Source: Aminobacter sp. AP02
Lineage (GTDB): Bacteria > Pseudomonadota > Alphaproteobacteria > Rhizobiales > Rhizobiaceae
DNA: 64,000 nt
Direction: 5' to 3'
Assembly: GCF_003148805.1 (NCBI RefSeq)
Contig: NZ_QGGX01000018.1
Span: 39,500 to 103,499 of the forward strand
The notes beneath the pieces are model-generated. The model was not told where the DNA came from and did not search any database. It saw only the letters and a program-made list of their open reading frames with translations. Shown here in pieces: positions 57,132 through 64,000 of this stretch. The number at the start of each line of letters is the position of its first letter. Position 1 is the stretch's first letter. The position numbers were made by a program, and so were the translations under genes.

Positions 57132-57896
57132 TCACGCTCCCAGAATATCGTCAATGAAGGGCAGGCAGCCGGCAGTCAGTCCGGCATCGACGGGCAGCAC
57201 TGCACCGGTGATGCCCGACGCCCGCTCGGACGCGAGGAAGGCGACGGCTTCAGCCACTTCGCGCGTGTCGACAATGCGGCCGAGCGGATAGAGCCGCTGC
57301 AGCTTGCCAAGGATGGCCGGATCCTTGGCGAGGCGATGATCCCAGGCGGGTGTGCGGATCGAGCCCGGGCACACCACATTCGCGCGGATTCCCTGTCGGC
57401 CGTGCTCGACCGCAATGGCGCGGGCAAAAGCGTTGATGCCCGCCTTGGCCGCAGCATAGGCCGGATTGCCGAAATGCGCGATCGCGTTGACCGACGAGAT
57501 GAAGACGAATGAGCCGGAGCCGCGCGCCGCCATCGGCTTGAGCAGCGCGTTGGTAAGGGCGACGACACCCGTCAGGTTGAGGTCAATCTCTGTTTCGATG
57601 CGCGATTGGGTCAACGCCGGCACAGTCTCTGCTCGCGTCCAGCCAGCATTGTTGATGACGATGTCGGGCACCCCTTCGGCTTCGACAAGCGCCTGCATTG
57701 CGGGTTCGATGCTCGTCCCGTCCAGCAGGTCAAAGGCGTGCGCGGCGAGAGCGAGCCCGCTCATCGCCTCGACAGTCTGGTCGCAACCGATGATGCGGGC
57801 CCCGCGCTCGCCGAACATTGCGACCAGCGCGCGGCCGAGGCCACCGCCGGCACCGGTAATCAATACGGATTTTCCGTTGAATTCGCTGTGTTGCAT
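57132..57896 (-). CDS. short-chain dehydrogenase/reductase
   Basis: 254 residues from ATG 57896. Cofactor motif TGAGGGLG, NNAGW, catalytic Ser in FISSVNA, Tyr-Lys in YAAAKAG, C-terminal PVDAGLT. The acid after strand 2 (GCDQTVEAM) favours NAD. First gene of the leftward operon with the UgpC-like ATPase, so it probably oxidises the imported compound or its product. Confidence 0.88.
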   Translation of the reverse strand: MQHSEFNGKSVLITGAGGGLGRALVAMFGERGARIIGCDQTVEAMSGLALAAHAFDLLDGTSIEPAMQALVEAEGVPDIVINNAGWTRAETVPALTQSRIETEIDLNLTGVVALTNALLKPMAARGSGSFVFISSVNAIAHFGNPAYAAAKAGINAFARAIAVEHGRQGIRANVVCPGSIRTPAWDHRLAKDPAILGKLQRLYPLGRIVDTREVAEAVAFLASERASGITGAVLPVDAGLTAGCLPFIDDILGA

Positions 57897-58089
57897 TCCT
57901 GGCAGGCTCCCAAGCGATCTTGGCCGCTTTACTGCCTCAGGACTATGGTCGAAAATGTAATTTAGCAACAGAAATATTCGGCTTGAAATACTGAAATTGC
58001 TGGATACTGTAAGAAAGTCACTTAATCAAACGGCGCGCAAAAGCGCCTGAGGAGCGGGCCTCGGCCCGTGGGAGCAAGGGAACACTGAC
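57897..58089. other. divergent promoter region between the two RpiR 2-linked operons
   Basis: 193 bp, AT-rich in the centre (57955-58025) with repeated GAAAT and ATACTG words that could be a regulator target. I cannot assign boxes. The last 70 bp include a GC hairpin (GGGCCTCGGCCC) before the ribosome site. Confidence 0.4.
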
Positions 58090-59325
58090 ATGGCGATTGC
58101 GAAGTGGAAGACAGGCCTTCTGGCCGGGCTGAGCGTGCTGGCGATGGCGGCTCACGCGAATGCCGGCGAAGTGCGGGTGACGGTCGCGGAATACAGCTCG
58201 AAGACGGGTCCTTATTTCCAGGAAGTCGAAAAGGCGTTCGAGGCGGCCAACCCGGGAATCGACGTCAAGTTCGAGATCGTTCCGTGGGATGTGCTGCTGC
58301 AGAAACTGACCACCGACATCACCGCCGGCACCAATGCGGACCTGTCCATCATCGGCACGCGCTGGCTGATCGATTTCGTCCAGCAAGGTGTTGCCGAGCC
58401 GCTTGACGGCTACATCACGGACGACTTCAAGGGCCGCTTCATCGATACCTTCCTGTCGCCATCTGTCATGGACGGCAAGACCTACGGCCTTCCGATCGCC
58501 GCCTCCGCGCGCGCCATGTATTACAACAAGGAATTGCTCGAAAAGGCGGGCGTCGCAAACCCTCCGGCGACCTGGGCCGAACTCAAGGACGCGGCCGCCA
58601 AGATCAAGGCGCTCGGCGGCGAGAACTACGGTTTTGGCCTGCAGGGCAAGGAGATCGAAACCGACGTCTACTACTATTACGGCATGTGGTCGCAAGGTTC
58701 TGAAATCCTGAACAAGGACGGAACGTCGGGCCTCGATAGCCCCGGCGCCATCGAGGCGGCCAAGCTCTACAAGTCGATGATCGACGAGGGCCTGACCCAG
58801 CCCGGCGTCACCTCCTACGCCCGTGAAGACGTCCAGAACCTGTTCAAGCAGGGCAAGGTCGGCATGATGATTACCGCGCCCTTCCTGTCCAACCAGATCA
58901 AGGAGGAAGCGCCTAACCTGAAATATGGCGTGGCCGCCATTCCAGCAGGCCCGACCGGTGCGCGCGGCACCTACGGCGTGACCGATTCCATCGTCATGTT
59001 CTCCAACTCCAAGAACAAGGACGAGGCCTGGAAGCTGCTCGACTTCCTGTTCCAGACCGACTGGCGCGCCAAGTTCACGCAGGGCGAAGGCTTCCTTCCG
59101 GTCAACAAGGAAGAGGCGAAGATGGACTATTACGTCAACAACGCCGACCTTGCCGCCTTCACAGCCCTTTTGCCCGACGCCCGCTTTGCGCCGGTCATTC
59201 CTGGCTGGGAGGAAATCGCGCAGATCACTTCGGATGCGATGCAGAAAGTCTATCTCGGTGAAGGCGATCCCGAAGCCGTCCTCAAGGAAGCGGCGGCCAA
59301 GGCCAACGGGATCCTGAAGAAGTAA
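58090..59325 (+). CDS. extracellular sugar-type binding protein (family 1)
   Basis: 411 residues. Signal peptide about 1-25 (AHANAGE), then a MalE/UgpB-type fold (VRVTVAEYSSKTGPYFQEVEKAFEAANPGIDVKFEIVPW; later GKTYGLPIAASARAMYYNKELLEKAG). Such proteins bind sugars, polyols or glycerophosphodiesters. It starts the operon with two MalF/MalG-type permeases and the M81 peptidase gene. An intergenic stem-loop follows. Confidence 0.9.
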   Translation: MAIAKWKTGLLAGLSVLAMAAHANAGEVRVTVAEYSSKTGPYFQEVEKAFEAANPGIDVKFEIVPWDVLLQKLTTDITAGTNADLSIIGTRWLIDFVQQGVAEPLDGYITDDFKGRFIDTFLSPSVMDGKTYGLPIAASARAMYYNKELLEKAGVANPPATWAELKDAAAKIKALGGENYGFGLQGKEIETDVYYYYGMWSQGSEILNKDGTSGLDSPGAIEAAKLYKSMIDEGLTQPGVTSYAREDVQNLFKQGKVGMMITAPFLSNQIKEEAPNLKYGVAAIPAGPTGARGTYGVTDSIVMFSNSKNKDEAWKLLDFLFQTDWRAKFTQGEGFLPVNKEEAKMDYYVNNADLAAFTALLPDARFAPVIPGWEEIAQITSDAMQKVYLGEGDPEAVLKEAAAKANGILKK

Positions 59326-59341
59326 TTTCGCCTGCTTCGGA

Positions 59342-59374
59342 CGGCGGCGCACCCTAGATCAGGATGCGCCGCCG
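59342..59374. other. intergenic stem-loop after the binding-protein gene
   Basis: 10-bp perfect arms CGGCGGCGCA / TGCGCCGCCG with a 13-nt loop and no T tail; candidate mRNA-stabilising structure. Confidence 0.6.
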
Positions 59375-59406
59375 GCTTCCATTATGCGCTCTTCGCCAAG
59401 GCTCCC

Positions 59407-60276
59407 ATGCACAATCGCGCACTGCCATATCTGTTGACGCTGCCGAGCCTGATCCTGGCTGCGGTGGTGATCTTCTGGCCGGTTCTCGACCTGATCCAGA
59501 TCGCGACGCATGATGTCAGCCGCTTCGGCCAACTTCGCGATTTCAGCGGGGCGGAGAATTTCCGAGCCCTGCTGGCCGATCCGGATTTCATCAGGGCGTT
59601 GATCCGCACCGGCGTGTGGACCGCTGCTGTTGTCGGCGGTGCGCTTTTGGTATCGATCCCGGTGGCGATCATCCTCAATACGGATTTCTACGGCCGCTCG
59701 GTGGCGCGCGTCATCGTCATGCTGCCCTGGGCCGTGTCGCTGACCATGACAGCGATCGTCTGGCGCTGGGCGCTGAATGGCGAAAGCGGCATGCTCAATT
59801 CGGCGCTTCGCGGGCTAGGCCTGATCGACCAGAACATCCAGTGGCTGGCGAGTGCTGCGACGGCCTTTCCGATGCAGATAATGATCGGCATCCTGGTAAC
59901 GGTGCCGTTCACCACCACCATCTTTTTGGGAGGCCTCTCGTCGATCCCGGACGATCTCTACGAGGCGGCGGCACTTGAAGGTGCGAGCCCCATGCAGCAG
60001 TTCAGGCGCATCACCTTTCCGCTGCTCAAGCCCTTCATAAACATCGCCATCGTGCTCAACACGATCTACGTCTTCAATTCGTTCCCCATCATCTGGGTGA
60101 TGACGCAAGGCGGGCCGGCGAACTCCACCGACATCCTGGTCACCTATCTCTACAAGCTCGCCTTCCGCATCGGCAAACTGGGCGAGGCATCGGCCGTATC
60201 GCTGGTCATGCTGGCGATCCTGCTGGTCTTCACCGCCATCTATGTCAGGCTCGCCATGCGGGGAGAGCGGGCATGA
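59407..60276 (+). CDS. ABC sugar-type permease (MalF/UgpA-like)
   Basis: 289 residues, six transmembrane helices, EAA loop [28 protein letters not shown]. Pairs with the next permease. The ribosome site before ATG 59407 is weak (AAGGCTCCC). Confidence 0.92.
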   Translation: MHNRALPYLLTLPSLILAAVVIFWPVLDLIQIATHDVSRFGQLRDFSGAENFRALLADPDFIRALIRTGVWTAAVVGGALLVSIPVAIILNTDFYGRSVARVIVMLPWAVSLTMTAIVWRWALNGESGMLNSALRGLGLIDQNIQWLASAATAFPMQIMIGILVTVPFTTTIFLGGLSSIPDDLYEAAALEGASPMQQFRRITFPLLKPFINIAIVLNTIYVFNSFPIIWVMTQGGPANSTDILVTYLYKLAFRIGKLGEASAVSLVMLAILLVFTAIYVRLAMRGERA

Positions 60277-61100
60277 TGTCCCCAAAATTCAAACGCACGA
60301 TCGTTGCCTGGGGCCTGCTGCTGCCGCTGGTCGTCGTCACCCTGTTTCCGTTCGCTGTGATGTTCCTGACCGCCGTCAAGCCGGCGCAGGAAGTGCTGAC
60401 GCCGAACTGGTGGCCAAGCGAATTCCGCTGGAGCAATTTTTCTGGGATGTGGGCGGCGGCAGGCTTCGGCCGCGCATTGGTCAACTCGCTGCATGTATCG
60501 CTGATCGCAACCATCGGCGCGCTCATCGTCTCAATCCCAGCTGCCTACGCTATGTCCCGCTTCCGCTTCGCCGGCCATGGCGCGTTCCGGCAGTTCCTGC
60601 TCATCTCGCAGATGATCTCGCCGATCGTGCTGGTGCTCGGCCTGTTTCGGCTGCTTGCGGCATTCGGTCTGATCGAGAACCTGAACGCCGTTGGCGGCGT
60701 CTACATGGCGTTCAACATCGCCTTCACCGTCTGGATGCTGCAGAGCTACTTCGACACCATACCGCGCGACCTTGAAGAGGCTTCGTGGATGGAGGGCGGC
60801 AGCCGTTGGCTCACTTTGCGCAAGGTATTCTTGCCGCTGTGCGTGCCGGCGATCGCGGTGACGGCCATCTTCACCTTCATCAATGCTTGGAATGAATTCG
60901 TCGTGGCGCTGACCATGCTGCGCAGTCAGGAAAGCTACACCCTGCCGATCCAGGTCTTCTCTCTCGTCGCTGGCCGCTACACGGTCGAATGGCACTACGT
61001 CATGGCTGCCACGCTCATCGCTACCGTGCCGGTCGCCATTCTGTTCGTATGGCTCCAGCGCTATCTCGTCCGAGGGCTGTCCCTCGGCGCGGTCAAATGA
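60273..61100 (+). CDS. ABC sugar-type permease (MalG/UgpE-like)
   Basis: 275 residues, six transmembrane helices, EAA loop [27 protein letters not shown]. Its ATG overlaps the preceding stop (ATGA), so translation is coupled. Confidence 0.92.
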   Translation: MMSPKFKRTIVAWGLLLPLVVVTLFPFAVMFLTAVKPAQEVLTPNWWPSEFRWSNFSGMWAAAGFGRALVNSLHVSLIATIGALIVSIPAAYAMSRFRFAGHGAFRQFLLISQMISPIVLVLGLFRLLAAFGLIENLNAVGGVYMAFNIAFTVWMLQSYFDTIPRDLEEASWMEGGSRWLTLRKVFLPLCVPAIAVTAIFTFINAWNEFVVALTMLRSQESYTLPIQVFSLVAGRYTVEWHYVMAATLIATVPVAILFVWLQRYLVRGLSLGAVK

Positions 61101-61153
61101 ATGACGCCGCGCAACGGGCCTTCTTGGCGCAACCATAAAGAAACGAATTGAGC

Positions 61154-62626
61154 ATGCGCATCTTCACCGCCTCGCTGGCCACCGAGACCAATACGTTTTC
61201 GCCGGTGCCGACGGACCGCGCCTCCTTCGAGATGGCGTTTTATGCCGGGCCGGGCCAACATCCGGATACGCCGACGCTGTGCTCGTCGCCGATCGTGGCG
61301 CTGCGCAAGCGCGCTGCTGGGGAAGGTCTGACGGTCATCGAAGGCACCGCCACCTGGGCCGAGCCGGGTGGACTGATCCAGCAACAGACCTTCGAGGCAC
61401 TGCGCGACGAAATCCTGGACCAGCTCAGGGCAGCCCTGCCGGTCGATGCGGTGATCCTCGGCCTCCATGGCGCCATGGTGGCGCAGGGCTACGACGACTG
61501 CGAAGGCGATCTGCTGGCCCGGGTGCGCGAGATCGTCGGGCGTGACGTTGTGATTGCGTGCGAATTCGATCCGCACAGCCATCTGACGCCCAAGCGTGTT
61601 GCGGCCTGCAATATCCTCGCGGCCTTCCTCGAGTTCCCCCACACCGATTTCTACGAGCGCGGCGAACATGTGGTCGAGCTAGGGCTTGCCGCAGCCAAAG
61701 GTGAGATCACGCCCGTCATCTCTGCCTTCGATTGCCGCATGATCGCCGTCCTGCCAACCAGCCGCGAGCCGATGCGCTCCTTCGTCGACCGCCTCAAGGC
61801 GATGCACGGCAAGGACGGAATATTGTCGGTTTCGGTGATCCACGGTTTCATGGCCGCCGATGTCCCGGAGATGGGCACGCGCATCGTCGTCGTCACCGAC
61901 AACGACAAGGCGAAGGGTGACGCGCTGGCCGAGAGACTCGGCATGGAACTCTACGCCATGCGCGGAAAGACGGCGATGGACATGGTGGACACCGACGAGG
62001 GCATCGACAGGGCCCTTGCGGCGCGCGCGGCCCATCCGGCCAAGCCCGCCGTCATTGCCGACGTCTGGGACAACCCTGGCGGCGGGGTTGCCGGCGACGG
62101 GACCATCGTGCTGCGAAGGATGCTGGAACGCGGTATCGATAGGGTTGGCGTCGCGACCATCTGGGACCCGATCGCCGTGACCTTCTGCCATGCCGCGGGT
62201 GAAGGTGCCCTGATCGACCTACGCTTCGGCGGCAAGGCAGGCCCTCAGGCCGGCGAGCCGATCGATGCCCAGGTTCAGGTGCTGAAGGTGGCCGACGAAG
62301 GCTGGCAGAGCTTCGGGCCGAGCCGCGTGACGCTCGGGCCTACGGCATTGGTTCGCATCGTTGGCACCGAGGTCGACGTCATCCTCAACACCAACCGTAC
62401 CCAAACCTTTGAGCCCGACATCTTTTCCAATCTCGGCATCGATCCGGCAAGCAAGGACATTCTGCTCGTCAAGTCGACGAACCATTTCTACGCCGGTTTC
62501 GCGCCGGTGGCGGCCGAGATCATCTATGTCGAAGCGCCGAGTTCGTATCCGAGTGATCCGCGCGAGACCAACTACACCAAGTTGACCCGCCCGGTCTGGC
62601 CGCGCGTCGAAAATCCCTGGGCGTAA
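61154..62626 (+). CDS. M81-family metallopeptidase (MlrC-like)
   Basis: 490 residues from ATG 61154 (TTG 61148 is in frame just upstream). Family motifs: MRIFTASLATETNTFSP at the start, GLHGAMVAQGYDDCEGDLL, CEFDPHSHLTP, and DVWDNPGGGVAGDGTIVLRRML. MlrC of sphingomonads cleaves linearised microcystin fragments, but the wider family is abundant in rhizobia next to importers and its usual substrates are unknown. Placed last in the sugar-type ABC operon, it probably acts on an imported amide- or peptide-containing compound. Confidence 0.9.
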   Translation: MRIFTASLATETNTFSPVPTDRASFEMAFYAGPGQHPDTPTLCSSPIVALRKRAAGEGLTVIEGTATWAEPGGLIQQQTFEALRDEILDQLRAALPVDAVILGLHGAMVAQGYDDCEGDLLARVREIVGRDVVIACEFDPHSHLTPKRVAACNILAAFLEFPHTDFYERGEHVVELGLAAAKGEITPVISAFDCRMIAVLPTSREPMRSFVDRLKAMHGKDGILSVSVIHGFMAADVPEMGTRIVVVTDNDKAKGDALAERLGMELYAMRGKTAMDMVDTDEGIDRALAARAAHPAKPAVIADVWDNPGGGVAGDGTIVLRRMLERGIDRVGVATIWDPIAVTFCHAAGEGALIDLRFGGKAGPQAGEPIDAQVQVLKVADEGWQSFGPSRVTLGPTALVRIVGTEVDVILNTNRTQTFEPDIFSNLGIDPASKDILLVKSTNHFYAGFAPVAAEIIYVEAPSSYPSDPRETNYTKLTRPVWPRVENPWA

Positions 62627-62633
62627 GCGCCTG

Positions 62634-63554
62634 TTACGCTGGAGGCCGGTACGGCTTGGCGAGTGAGGCGGGGAAGTTCAGCGCCAGCAGCTGGCGGTTT
62701 GGCGACATGACCACCAGCACGATGATGATTGCGAGGTAGGGCATGGCCTGGAGCAGTTCCAAGGGAACCGTGACGCCGAGCGCCTGTCCCTGAAGCTGCA
62801 GGACACTCATGCCGGCGAACAGCCAGGCGCCGAGCAGTACGCGTAGCGGCCGCCAGGTGGCGAAGACAACCAGCGCCAAGGAGATCCAGCCCTTGCCGGC
62901 GGTCATGTTGTCGACCCACAGCGGGGAGGAAGCGAGCGACAGATACGCGCCCGCAAGACCTGCCATTAGCCCGCCGAACAGCACCGAGAGATAACGGATC
63001 CTGATCACCGGGTACCCGATGGCATAGGCCGTCTCGGGCGCCTCGCCGATGGTACGCAGCACCAGCCCGTCCTTGGTTCGGTGCAGAAACCAGCAGACCG
63101 CGAAGAACATGACGATGGCGAAATAGACCATCGGGTCGAAGCGGAACAACATCGGCCCGATCACCGGAAGGTCGCACAGGTACGGCACGTTGAGTGTCTG
63201 GAGCGTATCGATAGGTTCGGAGCCGAAGTTGCGACCCACCAAGGTTGCAACGCCGGCGCCGAGAATGGCCAGCCCTAGGCCCGTGGCAACCTGGTTGGTC
63301 TGGCAGGTAAGTGCCAGCACACCGAACAACAGCGATGCAGCCGCACCGGCGAGCGCGCCTGCCGCAATAGCGACCGGCAGCGGAAGCCCGCCGATCATCG
63401 CCCAGAAGGTGAAGGCCGCGCCCACCAGCATCATGCCTTCGATGCCGAGATTGAGGACGCCTGATTTTTCGACGACGAGTTCGCCCAGGGCGGCGAAGAC
63501 GAGTGGGGTTGCGGCAATGATGGTGCCGGTGAAAATGGCGATGAACAAGTCCAT
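62634..63554 (-). CDS. ABC permease, YufQ/NupQ-like (nucleoside-type)
   Basis: 306 residues, eight or more hydrophobic segments with the branched-chain/nucleoside-permease pattern (LVVEKSGVLNLGIEGMMLVGA; NQVATGLGLAILGAG; KDGLVLRTIGEAPETAYAIGYPV). Such proteins normally work with a second permease, an ATPase and a BmpA-type binding protein encoded just upstream. Here the upstream 351 bp are empty and a rightward dehydrogenase gene follows, so it is an orphan in this window. It converges on the M81 gene with 7 bp between stops. Confidence 0.88.
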   Translation of the reverse strand: MDLFIAIFTGTIIAATPLVFAALGELVVEKSGVLNLGIEGMMLVGAAFTFWAMIGGLPLPVAIAAGALAGAAASLLFGVLALTCQTNQVATGLGLAILGAGVATLVGRNFGSEPIDTLQTLNVPYLCDLPVIGPMLFRFDPMVYFAIVMFFAVCWFLHRTKDGLVLRTIGEAPETAYAIGYPVIRIRYLSVLFGGLMAGLAGAYLSLASSPLWVDNMTAGKGWISLALVVFATWRPLRVLLGAWLFAGMSVLQLQGQALGVTVPLELLQAMPYLAIIIVLVVMSPNRQLLALNFPASLAKPYRPPA

Positions 63555-63905
63555 CAGGCATGCTCCGGAATACGGCTAGCCGGTAGAAAATGAAAAAGTC
63601 AGCGGCAATCAAAAGAACAGCAACATGCCCTGGAGATGCGGGTAAACGCAGCAGACAGGCCAGAATTCATTTGCACTGCTTCGCCGCTGAGGAAAAGCAG
63701 GGACATTAACAATCCACCGAGTCCGCGATGCAGAAGGGGCTCATGGCACCGCCCCAACGTCTCCGGCCCGCCTGACGTGGAAAATCATGGCAAGCCGGTG
63801 TTCCCAGACAGGACTATCCGGCGACCCGCTGCAGATGCAATCGTGCCCGGAACGACTATCCACGCTGGGCAATTGGTCCGGCGTCCGAGACTGGGAGACA
63901 GATAA
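63555..63905. other. intergenic stretch between orphan permease and dehydrogenase
   Basis: 351 bp. I see no coherent coding frame, no remnant of a partner permease that I can recognise by eye, and no clear promoter apart from a ribosome site (TGGGAGACAGATAA) before ATG 63906. Confidence 0.4.
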
Positions 63906-64000
63906 ATGAAAACCCGCGCCGCCGTAGCCGTTGGAGCCGGAAAGCCGCTCGAGATCATGGAGGTGGACCTTGAGGGGCCGCGCGAGGGCGAGGTGCTGGT
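63906..64000 (+). CDS. class III alcohol dehydrogenase / S-(hydroxymethyl)glutathione dehydrogenase, cut by window edge
   Basis: Only the first 31 codons plus two bases are present. They match the conserved N-terminus of class III zinc alcohol dehydrogenases (MKTRAAVAVGAGKPLEIMEV, then LEGPREGEVLV). The enzyme oxidises the formaldehyde-glutathione adduct with NAD. A good ribosome site (GGGAG) lies 8 bp before ATG 63906. Confidence 0.85.
   Translation, partial: MKTRAAVAVGAGKPLEIMEVDLEGPREGEVL

Noticed and set aside
63849..63873. GGAAC before the dehydrogenase gene as a sixth EcfG promoter
   Set aside because: No CGTT lies at 16 or 17 bp from it.

Overview
The window reads as chromosome from a GC-rich alphaproteobacterium of the order Hyphomicrobiales, probably Phyllobacteriaceae (Mesorhizobium/Aminobacter-like). 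The evidence is EcfG-type general-stress promoters, an HWE histidine kinase, rhizobial coxMNOP-like oxidase genes, many binding-protein ABC importers, and palindromic intergenic repeats. No database could be searched, so the genus is inference. No rRNA, tRNA, CRISPR array, transposase or prophage was recognised.

Layout. 1-6.2 kb is a general-stress block. It holds a single-domain receiver (cut by the window edge), a Crp/Fnr regulator, an AI-2E-type permease, a DUF883 protein, a holin-like protein, an HWE kinase, a 56-residue membrane protein and a double PRC-barrel protein. Five GGAAC-N16/17-CGTT promoters lie in front of five of its transcription units. 6.2-10.6 kb has a sulfatase/phosphonate monoesterase-like enzyme divergent from a quinone-detoxification-like trio (VOC dioxygenase, esterase, small acetyltransferase). 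10.7-16.7 kb has an SDR, a two-component pair, a receiver-degenerate OmpR-like protein and an L,D-transpeptidase.

16.7-28.8 kb is the most unusual region. An importer of the Fe(III)/thiamine/phospho-sugar class, with two tandem binding proteins, is followed by a HAD phosphatase, two inositol-monophosphatase-like enzymes, a dual-specificity-type phosphatase, a metallophosphoesterase and a convergent LacI regulator. A 16-bp palindrome (TTGCAC-N4-GTGCAA) lies before the transporter, before the second phosphatase operon and before lacI itself. I interpret this as a LacI-controlled system for importing and dephosphorylating an unknown phosphorylated compound.

28.9-34.1 kb is a second importer (AfuABC-like) next to a Nudix gene; a palindromic repeat with 41-bp arms sits between its permease and ATPase genes. 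34.4-41.8 kb is a copper-homeostasis block (DedA-like protein, CueR, multicopper oxidase, Cys-rich secreted protein, ferredoxin-type reductase, glutaredoxin, CopA, CopZ) with MerR-type 19-bp-spacer promoters. 42.0-46.5 kb is an alternative aa3-type cytochrome oxidase. 46.6-48.7 kb has a YbaK-like deacylase, a DUF2189 membrane protein and a cytochrome c.

49.0-54.5 kb is a leftward operon: RpiR regulator, binding protein, permease, ATPase, histidine phosphatase. 54.7-62.6 kb is a divergent pair of operons: SDR, UgpC-like ATPase, RpiR and NTF2-like protein leftward; sugar-type binding protein, two permeases and an M81 (MlrC-like) peptidase rightward. The window ends with an isolated YufQ-like permease and the first 31 codons of a class III alcohol dehydrogenase. 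The recurring theme is binding-protein importers packaged with phosphatases or other hydrolases and their own regulator.
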